A stretch of 47,310 bases of DNA, taken from assembly GCA_007693845.1 (NCBI GenBank), contig RECV01000235.1, positions 1 through 47,310 on the forward strand, given 5' to 3'. The position numbers and the translations under genes are program-made. How positions within the stretch are numbered: the stretch's first letter is position 1; every line of letters starts with the position of its first letter. The notes under the pieces were generated by a model. The model ran no database searches. It was not told the origin of the DNA and was given only the letters and a program-made list of their open reading frames with translations. This DNA is from Phycisphaerales bacterium. Lineage in GTDB: Bacteria; Planctomycetota; Phycisphaerae; Phycisphaerales; SM1A02. Positions 8,760-18,065 of this stretch are shown here, one piece after another.

Positions 8760-9204
8760 AAACCTACTGACTCCATTCCATGCAGTTTGAAAACGTGCCC
8801 GACCCACCCCACTCGATAACGCGAGGCACCCCAATCACTTTGCGCGGCATTCGGCCGCCATCTGCATCCAAATCGATGATGATCGCGCTGAACCCCTATG
8901 CGGCCGATCAAGCGGTGAGATCGATCCGACTCGGCGCACGGCGATCCACTATTCGTTTCAAGGTGCGATGCTTCGCACTCGGGGCCGACCAGCATTCAAT
9001 CGCCGTCCGGCGTACAAGCCATCTGACTGGATGAAGCCCCGGACCCGCCAATCTTCCGATTGACAAGTATAGCACAACACGCGCAATTCGGCACGCGAAT
9101 CTCATGGGATTCCTCACGTCAAGATTCACACGTCCGGTCAAAACGAGATGGCCTTCGTGGGTCCTGTCGGCAGATTGTCAGACTCTCCCGTATGCTCTCC
9201 CGCT
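8760..9204. other. Intergenic region between divergent genes, no gene seen
   Basis: These 445 bases separate the DUF3553 gene (minus) from the YmdB-family gene (plus) and must hold promoters for both. A perfect 6-base-pair inverted repeat with a four-base loop (GTGCGA / TCGCAC) lies at 8963-8978 with no T run. A TTGACA lies at about 9059 but has no matching -10 element at normal spacing. Open frames here look like random GC-rich frames. Confidence 0.5.
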
Positions 9205-10029
9205 ATGAGCACGGTGCGAATAGCGTTTCTCGGTGATATCTACGGCTCACCCGGCCGGCAGGTGGTCCAGCAACAGTTGCCGAATCTCCGCGCTGAGCAC
9301 AAGCCGGATCTGGTCATCGCCAATGCCGAGAACGCCCGCTCCGGTTCCGGCCTCTCCCCCGCGCTTTACCAGCAACTCCGAAAGATGGGGATCGACGGTA
9401 TGACGCTGGGCGACCACGTGTTTCGAGAGCAGAAGATCATCTCGATCCTCGAGACCCCCACCGAACCCCTGATTCGACCGGCGAATCTTGCTGACCGTAC
9501 TCCCGGTCGGCGCTATCTGCGACTGCCCCTGCCGAACGTCCCCGGCCGCAGTCTGTTCGTGGTGACCGTCCTCGGTCGCATCTTCATGAATATGCCCGCG
9601 AACGATCCCTTCGCCGCCGTCGATTGCGTCTTGGCGGAACTGCCGGAAGCCAATCCGCTGGTCATCGTCGAAGCGCACATGGAAGCGACCAGCGAGAAGT
9701 CCGCCTTGGCGCACTACCTGGACGGACGTGTGGCCGCCGTCCTCGGCACGCACACGCATATCCCAACTGCCGATGCGCGGCGACTCGCAGGCGGCACCGC
9801 GTTCATCAGCGATCTCGGAATGTGCGGCCCGTACAACTCAATCATCGGCGCCAACATTGAGGCCGTCGTTCAGCATATGACGACGTCCATGCACGCACCA
9901 TTCGGTGTGGCGCGAGGCGATGAGAAGATGTGCGGCGCGGTGATTGAGATTGATCTCTCAACAGGGCGAAGTCGAAGTATCGAACGTGTTGAATATTCGG
10001 CAGACTATGCTGCACAGCCTTTTTGTTGA
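9205..10029 (+). CDS. ymdB: YmdB-family metallophosphoesterase
   Basis: This 274-residue cytoplasmic protein belongs to the TIGR00282/YmdB family of binuclear metal phosphoesterases; Bacillus and Deinococcus members hydrolyse 2',3'-cyclic nucleotides and influence gene expression. The start FLGDIYGSPGR supplies the first metal aspartate. IANAENARSGSGL supplies the Asn/Glu ligands, TLGDHVF the next, IVEAHMEATSEK the histidine in place of the usual DFHAEATSEK, and VLGTHTHIPTAD the last histidine pair. ISDLGMCGPYNSIIG near the C-terminus is also diagnostic. The ATG at 9205 gives the usual family length. In Firmicutes the gene often neighbours the RNase Y gene, which is not seen here. The gene converges on pilB. 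Confidence 0.93.
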   Translation: MSTVRIAFLGDIYGSPGRQVVQQQLPNLRAEHKPDLVIANAENARSGSGLSPALYQQLRKMGIDGMTLGDHVFREQKIISILETPTEPLIRPANLADRTPGRRYLRLPLPNVPGRSLFVVTVLGRIFMNMPANDPFAAVDCVLAELPEANPLVIVEAHMEATSEKSALAHYLDGRVAAVLGTHTHIPTADARRLAGGTAFISDLGMCGPYNSIIGANIEAVVQHMTTSMHAPFGVARGDEKMCGAVIEIDLSTGRSRSIERVEYSADYAAQPFC

Positions 10030-10197
10030 GTCGATCATTTCAGCCCACTTTTCCCATTTTGACAGTAATTGATGAATGTTGTTCGACACTTCGGCAACAT
10101 CCCAATCTCTGCAGATTTACGGATTTGTACACATGCTGTTTACGAGGTGCTGACTCTTTGCGATCGATACACGAACCAAAAAGTCAATGAAAAAGAC
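10030..10197. other. Non-coding stretch after ymdB
   Basis: This stretch is AT-richer than its surroundings and has no supported reading frame. A TTGACA at 10059-10064 is present but lacks a convincing -10 element. It leads into the candidate small-RNA promoter. Confidence 0.4.
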
Positions 10198-10229
10198 TTG
10201 ACGCCCGGATCGATTTCCGGTGCTATACA
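10198..10229 (+). promoter_or_regulatory. Candidate promoter with extended -10 for the intergenic small RNA
   Basis: TTGACG at 10198-10203 resembles a -35 box and TGCTATACA at 10221-10229 matches an extended -10 (TGn followed by TATACA). The spacer to that -10 is 20 bases, longer than ideal, but extended -10 promoters tolerate a poor -35. A start point near 10236 is inferred. There is no plus-strand gene downstream before the terminator at 10325. Confidence 0.4.
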
Positions 10230-10235
10230 CGTATG

Positions 10236-10361
10236 CCGGTCGTGGAGATCATCAGCGATTCGGCGCAGTCGTGACAAATCCTCGATCCGTTTCAGGATCG
10301 ATATCCGAGCTCTCTCTCTTCTCTCCGCGTCGTGCTGAAAAGTGCGGCGTGGATTTTTTTT
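10236..10361 (+). ncRNA. Candidate small RNA between convergent ymdB and pilB
   Basis: A transcript of about 125 bases is outlined by the upstream promoter-like element and the strong terminator at its end. Within it a perfect 7-base-pair hairpin with a six-base loop (TCGATCC / GGATCGA, 10282-10301) precedes the terminator stem. The flanking genes both point towards this region, so the plus-strand terminator is either the end of a long ymdB 3' untranslated region or belongs to this separate RNA. No coding frame in it looks real. It matches no RNA family I can recognise. The boundaries are estimates. Confidence 0.4.
10325..10361 (+). terminator. Strong intrinsic terminator
   Basis: An 11-base-pair stem (10325-10335 with 10342-10352, including several G-U pairs, loop TGAAAA) is followed by one A and eight T residues (10354-10361). 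It works only in the plus direction. It lies about 300 bases after the ymdB stop codon and 98 bases before the convergent stop of the pilB-like gene. Confidence 0.78.
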
Positions 10362-10458
10362 GGTCCGCGCGGACACGTCTGGTCAAGATGAAACTCTGCA
10401 CTCGCTTCAGACCCACGACTTCGTCAGCAATCGCGCGGCTCTCGTTGTGGAATGTCGA

Positions 10459-12174
10459 TTACTCGGAAGAAGCGACCCGTTCGATCTCGTCGATACTCGT
10501 CGTGCCGTTGGCGACGAGTTGAAATCCTGATCCCGCCAGGGTGGTAAAAAGTCCCTGCCGGGCAATCTCTCGCAGGCGTTTGATCGACGGGCTCCGGAGC
10601 ACGACATCCCGCATGTCGTTCGTGAACTCAAGCAGTTCAAAAATCGCCTGCCGACCGATGAACCCGGTGCGCAAACATCGTCGACAACCGACCGGAACGT
10701 AGATCTGAGGCACGCCACTGGTGCTCGTTCCCATTCGCATGTTCTGAGCCGGCGTCGGGCGTACGGGCTTGCGACAGGTGTCGCAGAGAACGCGGACCAG
10801 GCGCTGCGCCACCACCAGGTTCATCGCATTGGCGACCAAGTGCGGCTCAACCCCCAGATCGAGCACACGGAAAATCGCGCCAATTGAATCCTTGGCGTGG
10901 ACGGTCGTGTAAACCAGATGCCCGGTCATCGCCGCTTGCATGGCGACCGTGGCCGTCTCCGTGTCACGAATCTCACCCACGAAGATCACATCAGGATCCT
11001 GCCGCAACACCGAGCGCAGGATGGAAACAAATGTGTGTCCCTGCCGGTGGTCGATCGGGATCTGCGTGCAACCTTCAAGGGAGTACTCGACCGGATCCTC
11101 GATGGTGATCGCGTTGCGCTGTTCGACGTCGATCTCGCGCAGGCAACTGTAGAGCGTGGTCGTCTTGCCCGAACCGGTCGGGCCACAGACCAGCAGCAGG
11201 CCGGCATCCTTCGTGGCAACGTTCCGCAGCTTCTCGTACATCCAGGGCGTCAGGCCGAGCTCATGCAGACGGGTCGGAGCGTTCGATGAATCCAGCACGC
11301 GAATCACGAGTTTCTGGCCATGCATCGCAGGCGTGAAACTCACCCGGTAATCCACACGACTGCCCTTCACGTTGACGCAAAAGTGCCCGTCCTGCATCGT
11401 GTTTTTCTGGCTGGTGTCGATCTCGCAGAGAATCTTCACCACGCCGAAAATCCGCTTGACGATCTGCGGGCTGAGCGTGACCGCGCTCAACATGTAACCG
11501 TCTACCCGCAGTCGAATGGTCGCCTCTTCGGTCTTCGGCTCGATATGAACGTCCGTCGCGCGAGCGCGGAATGCTGCCAGCAGGATCAGGCGAAAGACCC
11601 GCAGTCCCTCCCGGCCGGAATCCTTCTCACCGCTCAGGCCGGCCGACTCGGCATAGTGCACCGTCTTGCCGCGGGCATCGATCAGACTGATATCACGCTC
11701 GCTGAACGGTTTCTCAGGCGCGGTATCAATGATCTCCCGCAGTTTCTTCTCGTAGTCGGTCTGGACCTCAACGCCGTCCCGCTCCGGATCGAAGTCGAGC
11801 GTCTCCTGGCGGGACTGCTTTCGGCGCTCGCGCCGGAGTTCATCCTGATAGTCCGGCGTCTTCCGCCTCTTCTTACGCGTAGCGATCTGATCCGGATCAA
11901 TGAACCGGAGTTCGACCTTTCCGATTCGGATCACATCGCCGTTATCAAGCGGTTCGTGCTGGACCTTCTTTTCGTTGAGCCGCGTACCGTTGCGTGAGCC
12001 CAGATCACGCACCCGATATCCGCCGTCATGCGGCTCGATAACACAGTGTTCCCGGCTGGCGCGATCGTCGGCGAGCACCAAGCCGTTGTCGGGCATGCGG
12101 CCGATCGTGATCGGCTGCTCGTTCAACTCAAGCCGCCGGTTTCCCTGCGGCGATTTCACTTCAAGATATGGCAT
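10459..12174 (-). CDS. pilB: FHA-domain GspE/PilB-family secretion or pilus assembly ATPase
   Basis: This 571-residue cytoplasmic hexameric ATPase would power pilus or pseudopilus assembly. An N-terminal FHA domain (about residues 3-90; the IGRMPDNGLVL and SREH phosphothreonine-binding motifs and DLGSRNGT are intact) replaces the usual N1 domain. After a charged linker come the GspE core motifs: Walker A GPTGSGKTTT (about 330-339), Walker B VIFVGEIRD, the His box TGHLVYTTVHAKD, and a CxxC...CxxC zinc motif (CDTC and CRRC) near 460-500. The start at 12174 is the natural start of the FHA domain; the frame open to 12381 lies over the glnS promoter region. No purine-rich ribosome site is visible before it. 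The pseudopilin genes lie 25 kb away. FHA suggests control by Ser/Thr kinases, which is inference. Confidence 0.9.
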   Translation of the reverse strand: MPYLEVKSPQGNRRLELNEQPITIGRMPDNGLVLADDRASREHCVIEPHDGGYRVRDLGSRNGTRLNEKKVQHEPLDNGDVIRIGKVELRFIDPDQIATRKKRRKTPDYQDELRRERRKQSRQETLDFDPERDGVEVQTDYEKKLREIIDTAPEKPFSERDISLIDARGKTVHYAESAGLSGEKDSGREGLRVFRLILLAAFRARATDVHIEPKTEEATIRLRVDGYMLSAVTLSPQIVKRIFGVVKILCEIDTSQKNTMQDGHFCVNVKGSRVDYRVSFTPAMHGQKLVIRVLDSSNAPTRLHELGLTPWMYEKLRNVATKDAGLLLVCGPTGSGKTTTLYSCLREIDVEQRNAITIEDPVEYSLEGCTQIPIDHRQGHTFVSILRSVLRQDPDVIFVGEIRDTETATVAMQAAMTGHLVYTTVHAKDSIGAIFRVLDLGVEPHLVANAMNLVVAQRLVRVLCDTCRKPVRPTPAQNMRMGTSTSGVPQIYVPVGCRRCLRTGFIGRQAIFELLEFTNDMRDVVLRSPSIKRLREIARQGLFTTLAGSGFQLVANGTTSIDEIERVASSE

Positions 12175-12356
12175 AGGAGGGGTATCCCGGGCGTGAAACC
12201 GCAGTGTAGCCGTTGACCAGCACTGCTCACAAGCGAAAACTTCGTGAAATGTCCGGCCCGTCCCTGATTCCGGCTCCCCACCCCGTTGTTTTGAGATGAA
12301 AGCGATACAATGTCGATCGATCAAGTTCGCGAACGCCCGAACGAGTTCCCCCGCAT

Positions 12357-14048
12357 ATGACCACCGCCGAATCCCGTCCATCGCTCGACTTTGTCCGCAC
12401 CGCCATCGAAGACGACCTCAAACAGGGCCGCTTCCCGGGTGTGGTCACGCGCTTCCCCCCCGAGCCGAACGGCTATCTGCACATCGGCCACGCAAAATCC
12501 ATCTGCCTCAATTTCGCCCTCGCCGCCCAGTACGGCGGTAAGTGCCACCTGCGGTTCGATGACACCAATCCCATCAAGGAAGAGCAACGCTACATCGACG
12601 CCATCAAGGAAGACATCCGCTGGCTCGGCTTCGACTGGGGCGGAAACGAGTTCTACGCGTCGGATTATTTCGAACAACTCTACGAATGGGCGGTCAAACT
12701 CATCGAAGCCGGCTTGGCGTACGTCGATGACCTCTCGCTGGAAGAGATTCGGCAGTACCGCGGCACGCTCACCGAACCGGGCCGGCCCAGCCCCCACCGC
12801 GAACGTCCGGTCGAGGAGAATCTCGACCTCTTCCGGCAGATGCGTGATGGCGCGTTTGAGAACGGCTCCAAGGTCCTGCGCGCGAAGATCGACATGGCCT
12901 CGCCGAACATCAACCTGCGCGATCCGGTGATGTATCGCATCCTCAAGGCCAAACACCACCGCACGGGCGAAGCCTGGTCGATCTACCCCATGTATGACTG
13001 GGCGCACGGCCAGTCGGACTCTATCGAAGGCATCACCCATTCGATCTGCACGCTTGAGTTCGAAGATCATCGGCCGCTCTACGACTGGTTCATTCAGGCG
13101 CTCGGGATTCACCATCCCCGGCAGATCGAGTTCGCCCGGCTGAACCTCAGCCACACGGTCATGAGCAAGCGCAAGCTGCTCGAACTGGTGAACGAAAACC
13201 ACGTCGAGGGCTGGGACGATCCGCGCATGCCGACTATCTCCGCCATGCGCCGTCGCGGCTACCCGCCGGAAGCGATCCGCGCCTTTGCCGAAGGTGTCGG
13301 CGTCACCAAGCGCAAGCAGACGGTCAGTATCGCCCTTCTTGAACACCACGTTCGCGAACATCTGAATAAATCCGCGCCACGCATTATGGGCGTCATCAAG
13401 CCGCTCAAGGTCGTCATCGAGAACTATCCCGAAGACCAGTCGGATGAACTGGAAGCGGTCAACAATCCTGAAGACGAGAGCGCGGGCACCCGCAAGGTGC
13501 CCTTCGGTCGCGAAATCTACATTGAGCAGGACGACTTCATGGAAGATCCGCCGCGGAAGTTCTTCCGGCTCGCGCCCGGCCGTGAAGTCCGTCTCCGGTA
13601 CGCGTATCTCGTCACCTGCACCGAGGTCATCAAGGATGCCGACGGCAACGTCACCGAGCTGCGCTGCACGTACGACCCCGAATCACGCGGCGGGAACGCA
13701 CCCGACGGCCGCAAGGTGAAAGCCACCCTGCACTGGGTCAGCGCCCGGCACGGCCTCCGCGCCGAAGTACGCGAATACAACGCCCTCTTCACGCAGGAAG
13801 ATCCGACTGACGTGCCGGAGGATGGCGACTGGCGCGAGACGATCAATCCTGATTCCCTGAACGTCGTCCTCGATGCCATCATCGAACCGTCCGTCCGAGG
13901 CGCTGCGCCCGGCACGCGGTATCAGTTTGAACGCATCGGCTACTTCTGCGTCGACCCGGACACGACCGGCGACACGCTCATCTTCAACCGCACAGTGACC
14001 CTCCGGGACGCCTGGGCGAACATCAAAAAACGCGAAGGCAACGCATGA
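12357..14048 (+). CDS. glnS: Glutaminyl-tRNA synthetase
   Basis: This enzyme charges tRNA-Gln with glutamine in the cytoplasm. The 563-residue length and domain order match bacterial GlnRS: class I catalytic domain with [15 protein letters not shown] (HIGH at 42-45), the acceptor-binding insertion, the second signature VMSKR at 268-272, and the C-terminal beta-barrel anticodon domains (from about 340 to the end). It is clearly GlnRS rather than GluRS because of [13 protein letters not shown] and the all-beta C-terminal half. A TACAAT at 12306-12311 could be its -10 box, with a weak -35. The stop overlaps the ATG of the next gene by four bases. Confidence 0.96.
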   Translation: MTTAESRPSLDFVRTAIEDDLKQGRFPGVVTRFPPEPNGYLHIGHAKSICLNFALAAQYGGKCHLRFDDTNPIKEEQRYIDAIKEDIRWLGFDWGGNEFYASDYFEQLYEWAVKLIEAGLAYVDDLSLEEIRQYRGTLTEPGRPSPHRERPVEENLDLFRQMRDGAFENGSKVLRAKIDMASPNINLRDPVMYRILKAKHHRTGEAWSIYPMYDWAHGQSDSIEGITHSICTLEFEDHRPLYDWFIQALGIHHPRQIEFARLNLSHTVMSKRKLLELVNENHVEGWDDPRMPTISAMRRRGYPPEAIRAFAEGVGVTKRKQTVSIALLEHHVREHLNKSAPRIMGVIKPLKVVIENYPEDQSDELEAVNNPEDESAGTRKVPFGREIYIEQDDFMEDPPRKFFRLAPGREVRLRYAYLVTCTEVIKDADGNVTELRCTYDPESRGGNAPDGRKVKATLHWVSARHGLRAEVREYNALFTQEDPTDVPEDGDWRETINPDSLNVVLDAIIEPSVRGAAPGTRYQFERIGYFCVDPDTTGDTLIFNRTVTLRDAWANIKKREGNA

Positions 14049-14956
14049 TCTCCACGCGAGAAAGTCTGCAATCCCTGCTTCATCACCTCATCGACTACGC
14101 GGGTCTCTTTCCCCCCGCGAAGCTCGATATGCCGACGACGGTGCAGAACTACGCTTCGTTCCTGAAAACCGAGGATGCGTGGATGCTCGGCCGGCTCATC
14201 CTGCCGATCGCCCGACTCGATGAGTTCGATGAACACGCCGCCGACCTGTTGCCCCGTGATCCCGAAGGGGATCCGTGGACCATCAGCGGCATCACGAGTC
14301 CCGCGGTGGAGCACGAAGCGATGATGCAGGACCTCGACCGCATCACCCTCTTCAACGAGAAGCACGAGGATGCAGCCAACGGGCTGGCGAAGATTGATGT
14401 CATCGAGTTGAAGGCCAACACGCCGGAGGACATCGACCGGGCACTGGATGTGATTCAGCCGGAGGTCTTTCCGTTTGTGGAGTTCCCCATCTCGGAAGAT
14501 CCGCGCGGCTTGATCGCCACCCTGGCCGGCGGGGATGCCGGCGCGAAGGTGCGCACCGGCGGCGTCACGGCGGACCTCTACCCCGCGCCGGAGCACGTCG
14601 CCCGATTCATCGCCGCTTGCGCCGGATCCGATGTGCCGTTCAAAGCCACCGCCGGCCTGCATCATCCGTTGCGGCAGTACTCCGAAACAGTCCAGACCAA
14701 GGAGTTCGGTTTTCTGAATGTGTTTGTCGCCGGCTGCCTGGCCATGGCGCACGAACTTGATGTGGATGTCATTCAGCAGATTCTGGAAACGGAATCGTTG
14801 GACGTTTTCAAGATCGAGGATGACCGTATCAATTGGCGCGGCCACATCCTCTCCGCCGAAGAGATCGACGAACTGCGTGAAGATTTCGCCACGAGCTTCG
14901 GTTCCTGCTCCTTTGACGAGCCGCGCGAAGACCTGCGTGCGCTGAAGCTGTTGTAA
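14045..14956 (+). CDS. Conserved protein of unknown function, coupled to glnS
   Basis: This 303-residue soluble protein has no signal peptide or membrane segment. Its ATG overlaps the glnS stop (ATGA, 14045-14048), so translation is probably coupled. Strong-looking motifs are [12 protein letters not shown] near the N-terminus, [13 protein letters not shown] near 165-180, and [15 protein letters not shown] near 200. The alternating hydrophobic strand and helix pattern with Gly-rich loops would fit a TIM-barrel-like fold, and a lysine in [10 protein letters not shown] could sit in an active site; both are inference. I remember similar proteins in several environmental phyla, always annotated as hypothetical. 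No reaction can be assigned. Confidence 0.75.
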   Translation: MISTRESLQSLLHHLIDYAGLFPPAKLDMPTTVQNYASFLKTEDAWMLGRLILPIARLDEFDEHAADLLPRDPEGDPWTISGITSPAVEHEAMMQDLDRITLFNEKHEDAANGLAKIDVIELKANTPEDIDRALDVIQPEVFPFVEFPISEDPRGLIATLAGGDAGAKVRTGGVTADLYPAPEHVARFIAACAGSDVPFKATAGLHHPLRQYSETVQTKEFGFLNVFVAGCLAMAHELDVDVIQQILETESLDVFKIEDDRINWRGHILSAEEIDELREDFATSFGSCSFDEPREDLRALKLL

Positions 14957-15059
14957 GCGGCGAAATCCTGAGCAGCAGCCCCCACGCAAACCGAATCACC
15001 AACGCGTGAACGGTTCTCGATGCGCTCTGCCCCTGACTCGTGGCATTGCTTCCGGCCCC

Positions 15060-16013
15060 CTACCCCTGCTCAATCCGCGGATCGACCCAGGCGTAGAGCA
15101 CATCCACCACAAGATTAAACAGAATGAGCATCGTGGAGTACACGAGCACGATCCCCATCATCAGGGTGAGGTCCTTACTCAAGACCGAATCGACAAAGTG
15201 CACGCCGATCCCCGGTACGGCAAAGACCACTTCCACGACGAACGAGCCCGTGAGCGCAGCCGCGGCGGCCGGGCCGAGATAACTCAGAACCGGCAGGCAC
15301 GCGTTCTTGAGCGCGTGCTTGCAGATGACCTTCCACTCGCGCACACCTTTCGCCCGGGCCGTTCGAATGTAATCGGCCTGGAGTTGTTCGATCATGCCGA
15401 ACCGCGTCAATCTCGCGATGTACGCCGCGAACGGCAATGAGAGCGTGAGTGCGGGCAGGATCAGATGCGACCAGCCGCCCCAGCCGCCAATCGGCGCGAG
15501 CGGCAACCAGACCGCAAAGACGATCAGCAGGACGGTGCCAACGACAAACGTCGGCAGACTGATCCCGATCAACGCAATGAGGAGTGAGAGAACATCAAGC
15601 CACCCGTTCGGCCGAACACTGCCGAGGACACCCGCGCCGACGCCGATGAAGACCGCGAGCACGAGCGCGGCGGTGCCAAGTGTGATCGAGACGGGCAGAC
15701 TGGCGCGCAGGATCTCGTTGACGGTCCAGTTTTCGTGCCGCAAACTCGGCCCGAAATCGAAGGGGCGATCATGCTGGCCGATTACCCAGCTGACGCCGCT
15801 CGCCTTGCCGAGATAGTCCCAGTAGAACCGCCACGGGCTGTCGAGGGCATACTGCTCGCGCATGGCGCGGGCGATCTCCTCGGGCGGCTGACGCGCTTCA
15901 TCCTGCTGCAACGGATCGCCGGGCACGAGCCAGGCCAGCACGAAGGTGACGGTGTAGATGACCAGCAGGATCAGCGGCAACTGGATCAGGCGACGGAGGA
16001 TCAGCGCGGTCAT
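15060..16013 (-). CDS. dppB: Peptide/nickel-type ABC transporter permease, DppB/OppB family
   Basis: This 317-residue inner-membrane permease forms half of a peptide-type import channel. It has the OppB layout: a first membrane helix right at the N-terminus (LILRRLIQLPLILLVIYTVT), the family segment FVLAWLVPGDP, a periplasmic stretch, then five helices with the EAA-like loop (RTARAKGVREWKVICKHALK). The end VDVLYAWVDPRIEQG is typical of the family. Its ATG overlaps the stop of the binding-protein gene by four bases. The usual DppC, DppD and DppF genes do not follow; the next gene is convergent. Confidence 0.92.
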   Translation of the reverse strand: MTALILRRLIQLPLILLVIYTVTFVLAWLVPGDPLQQDEARQPPEEIARAMREQYALDSPWRFYWDYLGKASGVSWVIGQHDRPFDFGPSLRHENWTVNEILRASLPVSITLGTAALVLAVFIGVGAGVLGSVRPNGWLDVLSLLIALIGISLPTFVVGTVLLIVFAVWLPLAPIGGWGGWSHLILPALTLSLPFAAYIARLTRFGMIEQLQADYIRTARAKGVREWKVICKHALKNACLPVLSYLGPAAAAALTGSFVVEVVFAVPGIGVHFVDSVLSKDLTLMMGIVLVYSTMLILFNLVVDVLYAWVDPRIEQG

Positions 16014-17959
16014 TCGCCGGTCACCTCAACCTGCCAGAAGTACTGCACCATACGCGGATGGGAACTGATGCCGCGCACACGCGCCGGATCGAACATCTGC
16101 GTCTGTGTGAGCTGACAGATGACGAGCATCGGCACCTCGTTCTGAAAGAGATGCGCTTCGCATTTTTCCAGAAGTCGGAAGCGTGCTTCGGGATCGCGCT
16201 CGGCGGCGGCACGGTCGAGCAGATCGTCCACGTACGCACTGGCGAAACGGCGGTGATTGTTGCCGTCATCGGAGCGGCAGAGGTTGAGAAACGTCACGGG
16301 GTCGCCGAAATCGCCGTACCAGGTGCCGCGCGCGATCATGAAGTTCCCCGTGCGCAGGTCTTCCCGGTAGAAGCGTGTGTCCACGCCGCGCAGTTCGACG
16401 CGCACCCCCAGTTCGCGTTCCCACTGCGATTTGAGTTCGAGCGAAATCCAACGGTATCGCGGGGTGTTGGTCGTCCAGAGGATTTCGACGGTGGGAAACG
16501 CGTCGCCCACCTCGTTGGTCCGCACCCCGTCACCGTTCCGGTCGATCCATCCGGCCTCTTCGAGTTCACGGCGCGCCTGCGCGGAGTCGTAGCCGAGTCC
16601 TTCGGGGTTGCGGTAGCCGGGAATGGCGTTGCGGGGGATAAGCGAAGTCAGCACCGGCTCGTTGAGACGCGTCACCTGCCGCACGATGGTTTCGCGGTTC
16701 ACGCTCTGCACGAAAGCGCGGCGGACGGCGGCTTCGGCGAACGGGTTCGCGCGGCCGTTGGGCAACTCCGGCCGGCAGTTGAAACTGTAAAAATCTACAC
16801 CAAACGCGGGAAACTGGTGCAGATCCCGCCTTTCATCGCGCGCGGGGGGTGGCAGGTGCGAGACCGCATCGAGCGGTTCGAGTCCCTCCTGCTCAAGCGC
16901 CGCCAACTGCGATGCGTGACGCTCGACGTACTTCGCGCGCTGCGCGAGCATATCCGGTTGGTACCCCACGCCGACATCCGGCAGCCAGTCCGCCACGCCC
17001 GATGCGAAGGCGAGCACCGCCGTATTGGCATCATCGATGACGTTGATGAGCACCGATCGGCTGCGAACCATCTCCGGTCGATGGTAGTGCGGGTTCATCT
17101 CCAGGCGCATCTCGCGCTGAAAACGCCAGCGATCAAGCGCGAGCGGGCCGTTGGTGACCAGCATGCCGACCTTCGCCCAGTCGTGCTTCGGCTGGACGCG
17201 GCCGGTGGCGTGATTCAGATTGAGACGCGCCCGCTGCGCAAAGCCCGGTGGATCGACCGCATGCCAACCGGCCTCACGCACGCGCTGCAGTTGTTGATCA
17301 TCCAGCCGCCAGCCCTCCACGGTCGGACGGTGGACGGGCATAAAGATCGGCAGGCACATCAGCTCCAGTACATACGGCGTGGGCTGATTGAGCGTGTACC
17401 GAATCGTGTGATCATCGAGAACCTCGATGCCGACCGTGTCTCGAAAGCGAGCTTTGGTCTCCCGCCAGAGCGCCGCGGCTGCACCGGCATCGGGGCCGGA
17501 ATCACCCGCGAATCGTTCCAGTCGATCCGCGCGCCACTGCAGAAACTCGCGCGCGCCCTCAACGACGTAGAAGACGCTGGTGTAGTAGGACGCGGTCTCC
17601 GGCAGAAGCGCGCGGTATGCGCTGTAGTGAAAATCGTGCGCGGTGACGGGATCGCCGTTGGACCAGCGGGCATCCCGGCTGATGGTGAACGTGTACTGCC
17701 GGCCGTCTCCGCTGCGCTCGGGCAATGAATCGGCGGCGGCGGGCAGGATGGAAAAATCGCGGTTCTCCCACCGGACCAGACCTTCGTAGAGCGAGAATGC
17801 AATCCGGAAATCGCGCAGATAGGTCATTCGTTGCGGGTCGAGTGTGAACGCATCCCCACGGCTGATGATGGTGAGATCCGCTTCCGGCGCAGGATCATCC
17901 CACCACAGAACCAAGGCGGCGATCACGAGGAGCAGTATCGGCAGGGGAAGCAGACGCAT
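16010..17959 (-). CDS. dppA: Peptide-type ABC transporter substrate-binding protein (SBP family 5)
   Basis: This 649-residue extracytoplasmic binding protein belongs to the OppA/DppA family 5. It begins with a hydrophobic segment (RLLPLPILLLVIAALVLWW) that acts as signal peptide or anchor and has no lipobox cysteine. Family motifs follow: DAFTLDPQRMTYLRDF, FSLYEGLVRW, YTFTISRDARWSNGDPVTAHDF, and the later NRETIVRQVTRLNEPVLTSLIP. The protein is about 100 residues longer than typical, mainly in the middle. It is the first gene of a two-gene unit with the permease. The ligand could be peptides, but family 5 also binds nickel, heme or sugars. Confidence 0.9.
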   Translation of the reverse strand: MRLLPLPILLLVIAALVLWWDDPAPEADLTIISRGDAFTLDPQRMTYLRDFRIAFSLYEGLVRWENRDFSILPAAADSLPERSGDGRQYTFTISRDARWSNGDPVTAHDFHYSAYRALLPETASYYTSVFYVVEGAREFLQWRADRLERFAGDSGPDAGAAAALWRETKARFRDTVGIEVLDDHTIRYTLNQPTPYVLELMCLPIFMPVHRPTVEGWRLDDQQLQRVREAGWHAVDPPGFAQRARLNLNHATGRVQPKHDWAKVGMLVTNGPLALDRWRFQREMRLEMNPHYHRPEMVRSRSVLINVIDDANTAVLAFASGVADWLPDVGVGYQPDMLAQRAKYVERHASQLAALEQEGLEPLDAVSHLPPPARDERRDLHQFPAFGVDFYSFNCRPELPNGRANPFAEAAVRRAFVQSVNRETIVRQVTRLNEPVLTSLIPRNAIPGYRNPEGLGYDSAQARRELEEAGWIDRNGDGVRTNEVGDAFPTVEILWTTNTPRYRWISLELKSQWERELGVRVELRGVDTRFYREDLRTGNFMIARGTWYGDFGDPVTFLNLCRSDDGNNHRRFASAYVDDLLDRAAAERDPEARFRLLEKCEAHLFQNEVPMLVICQLTQTQMFDPARVRGISSHPRMVQYFWQVEVTGE

Positions 17960-18065
17960 CGACTACACAGGGTATCGGCGTCCGCGGGCGCGAGACTGCA
18001 GCGGTTGCACGATCGGCCATGGCGGACGGCCGGCCCGTTGCGGGTGCAACGTGGTGAATCACAAA

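Noticed and set aside
8963-8978. Perfect 6-base-pair hairpin GTGCGA / TCGCAC
   Set aside because: It has no T run and no nearby promoter; too small to call an RNA or terminator.
10133-10165. TGCTGTTTACGAGGTGCTGA resembles part of the bacterial SRP RNA core
   Set aside because: The essential GGTCAGG...GGAAGCAGC hairpin core is missing and the surrounding bases do not fold as an SRP RNA; treated as chance.
12321-13361. Long minus-strand frame opposite glnS, and a similar one at 2605-3645 opposite the E1 beta gene
   Set aside because: These mirror well-identified genes and arise from the codon bias of GC-rich DNA.
16860-16900. GGTTCGAGTCC, a tRNA T-arm-like string
   Set aside because: It lies inside the binding-protein gene and has no acceptor stem, anticodon arm or D-arm around it. 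No tRNA was found anywhere in the window.
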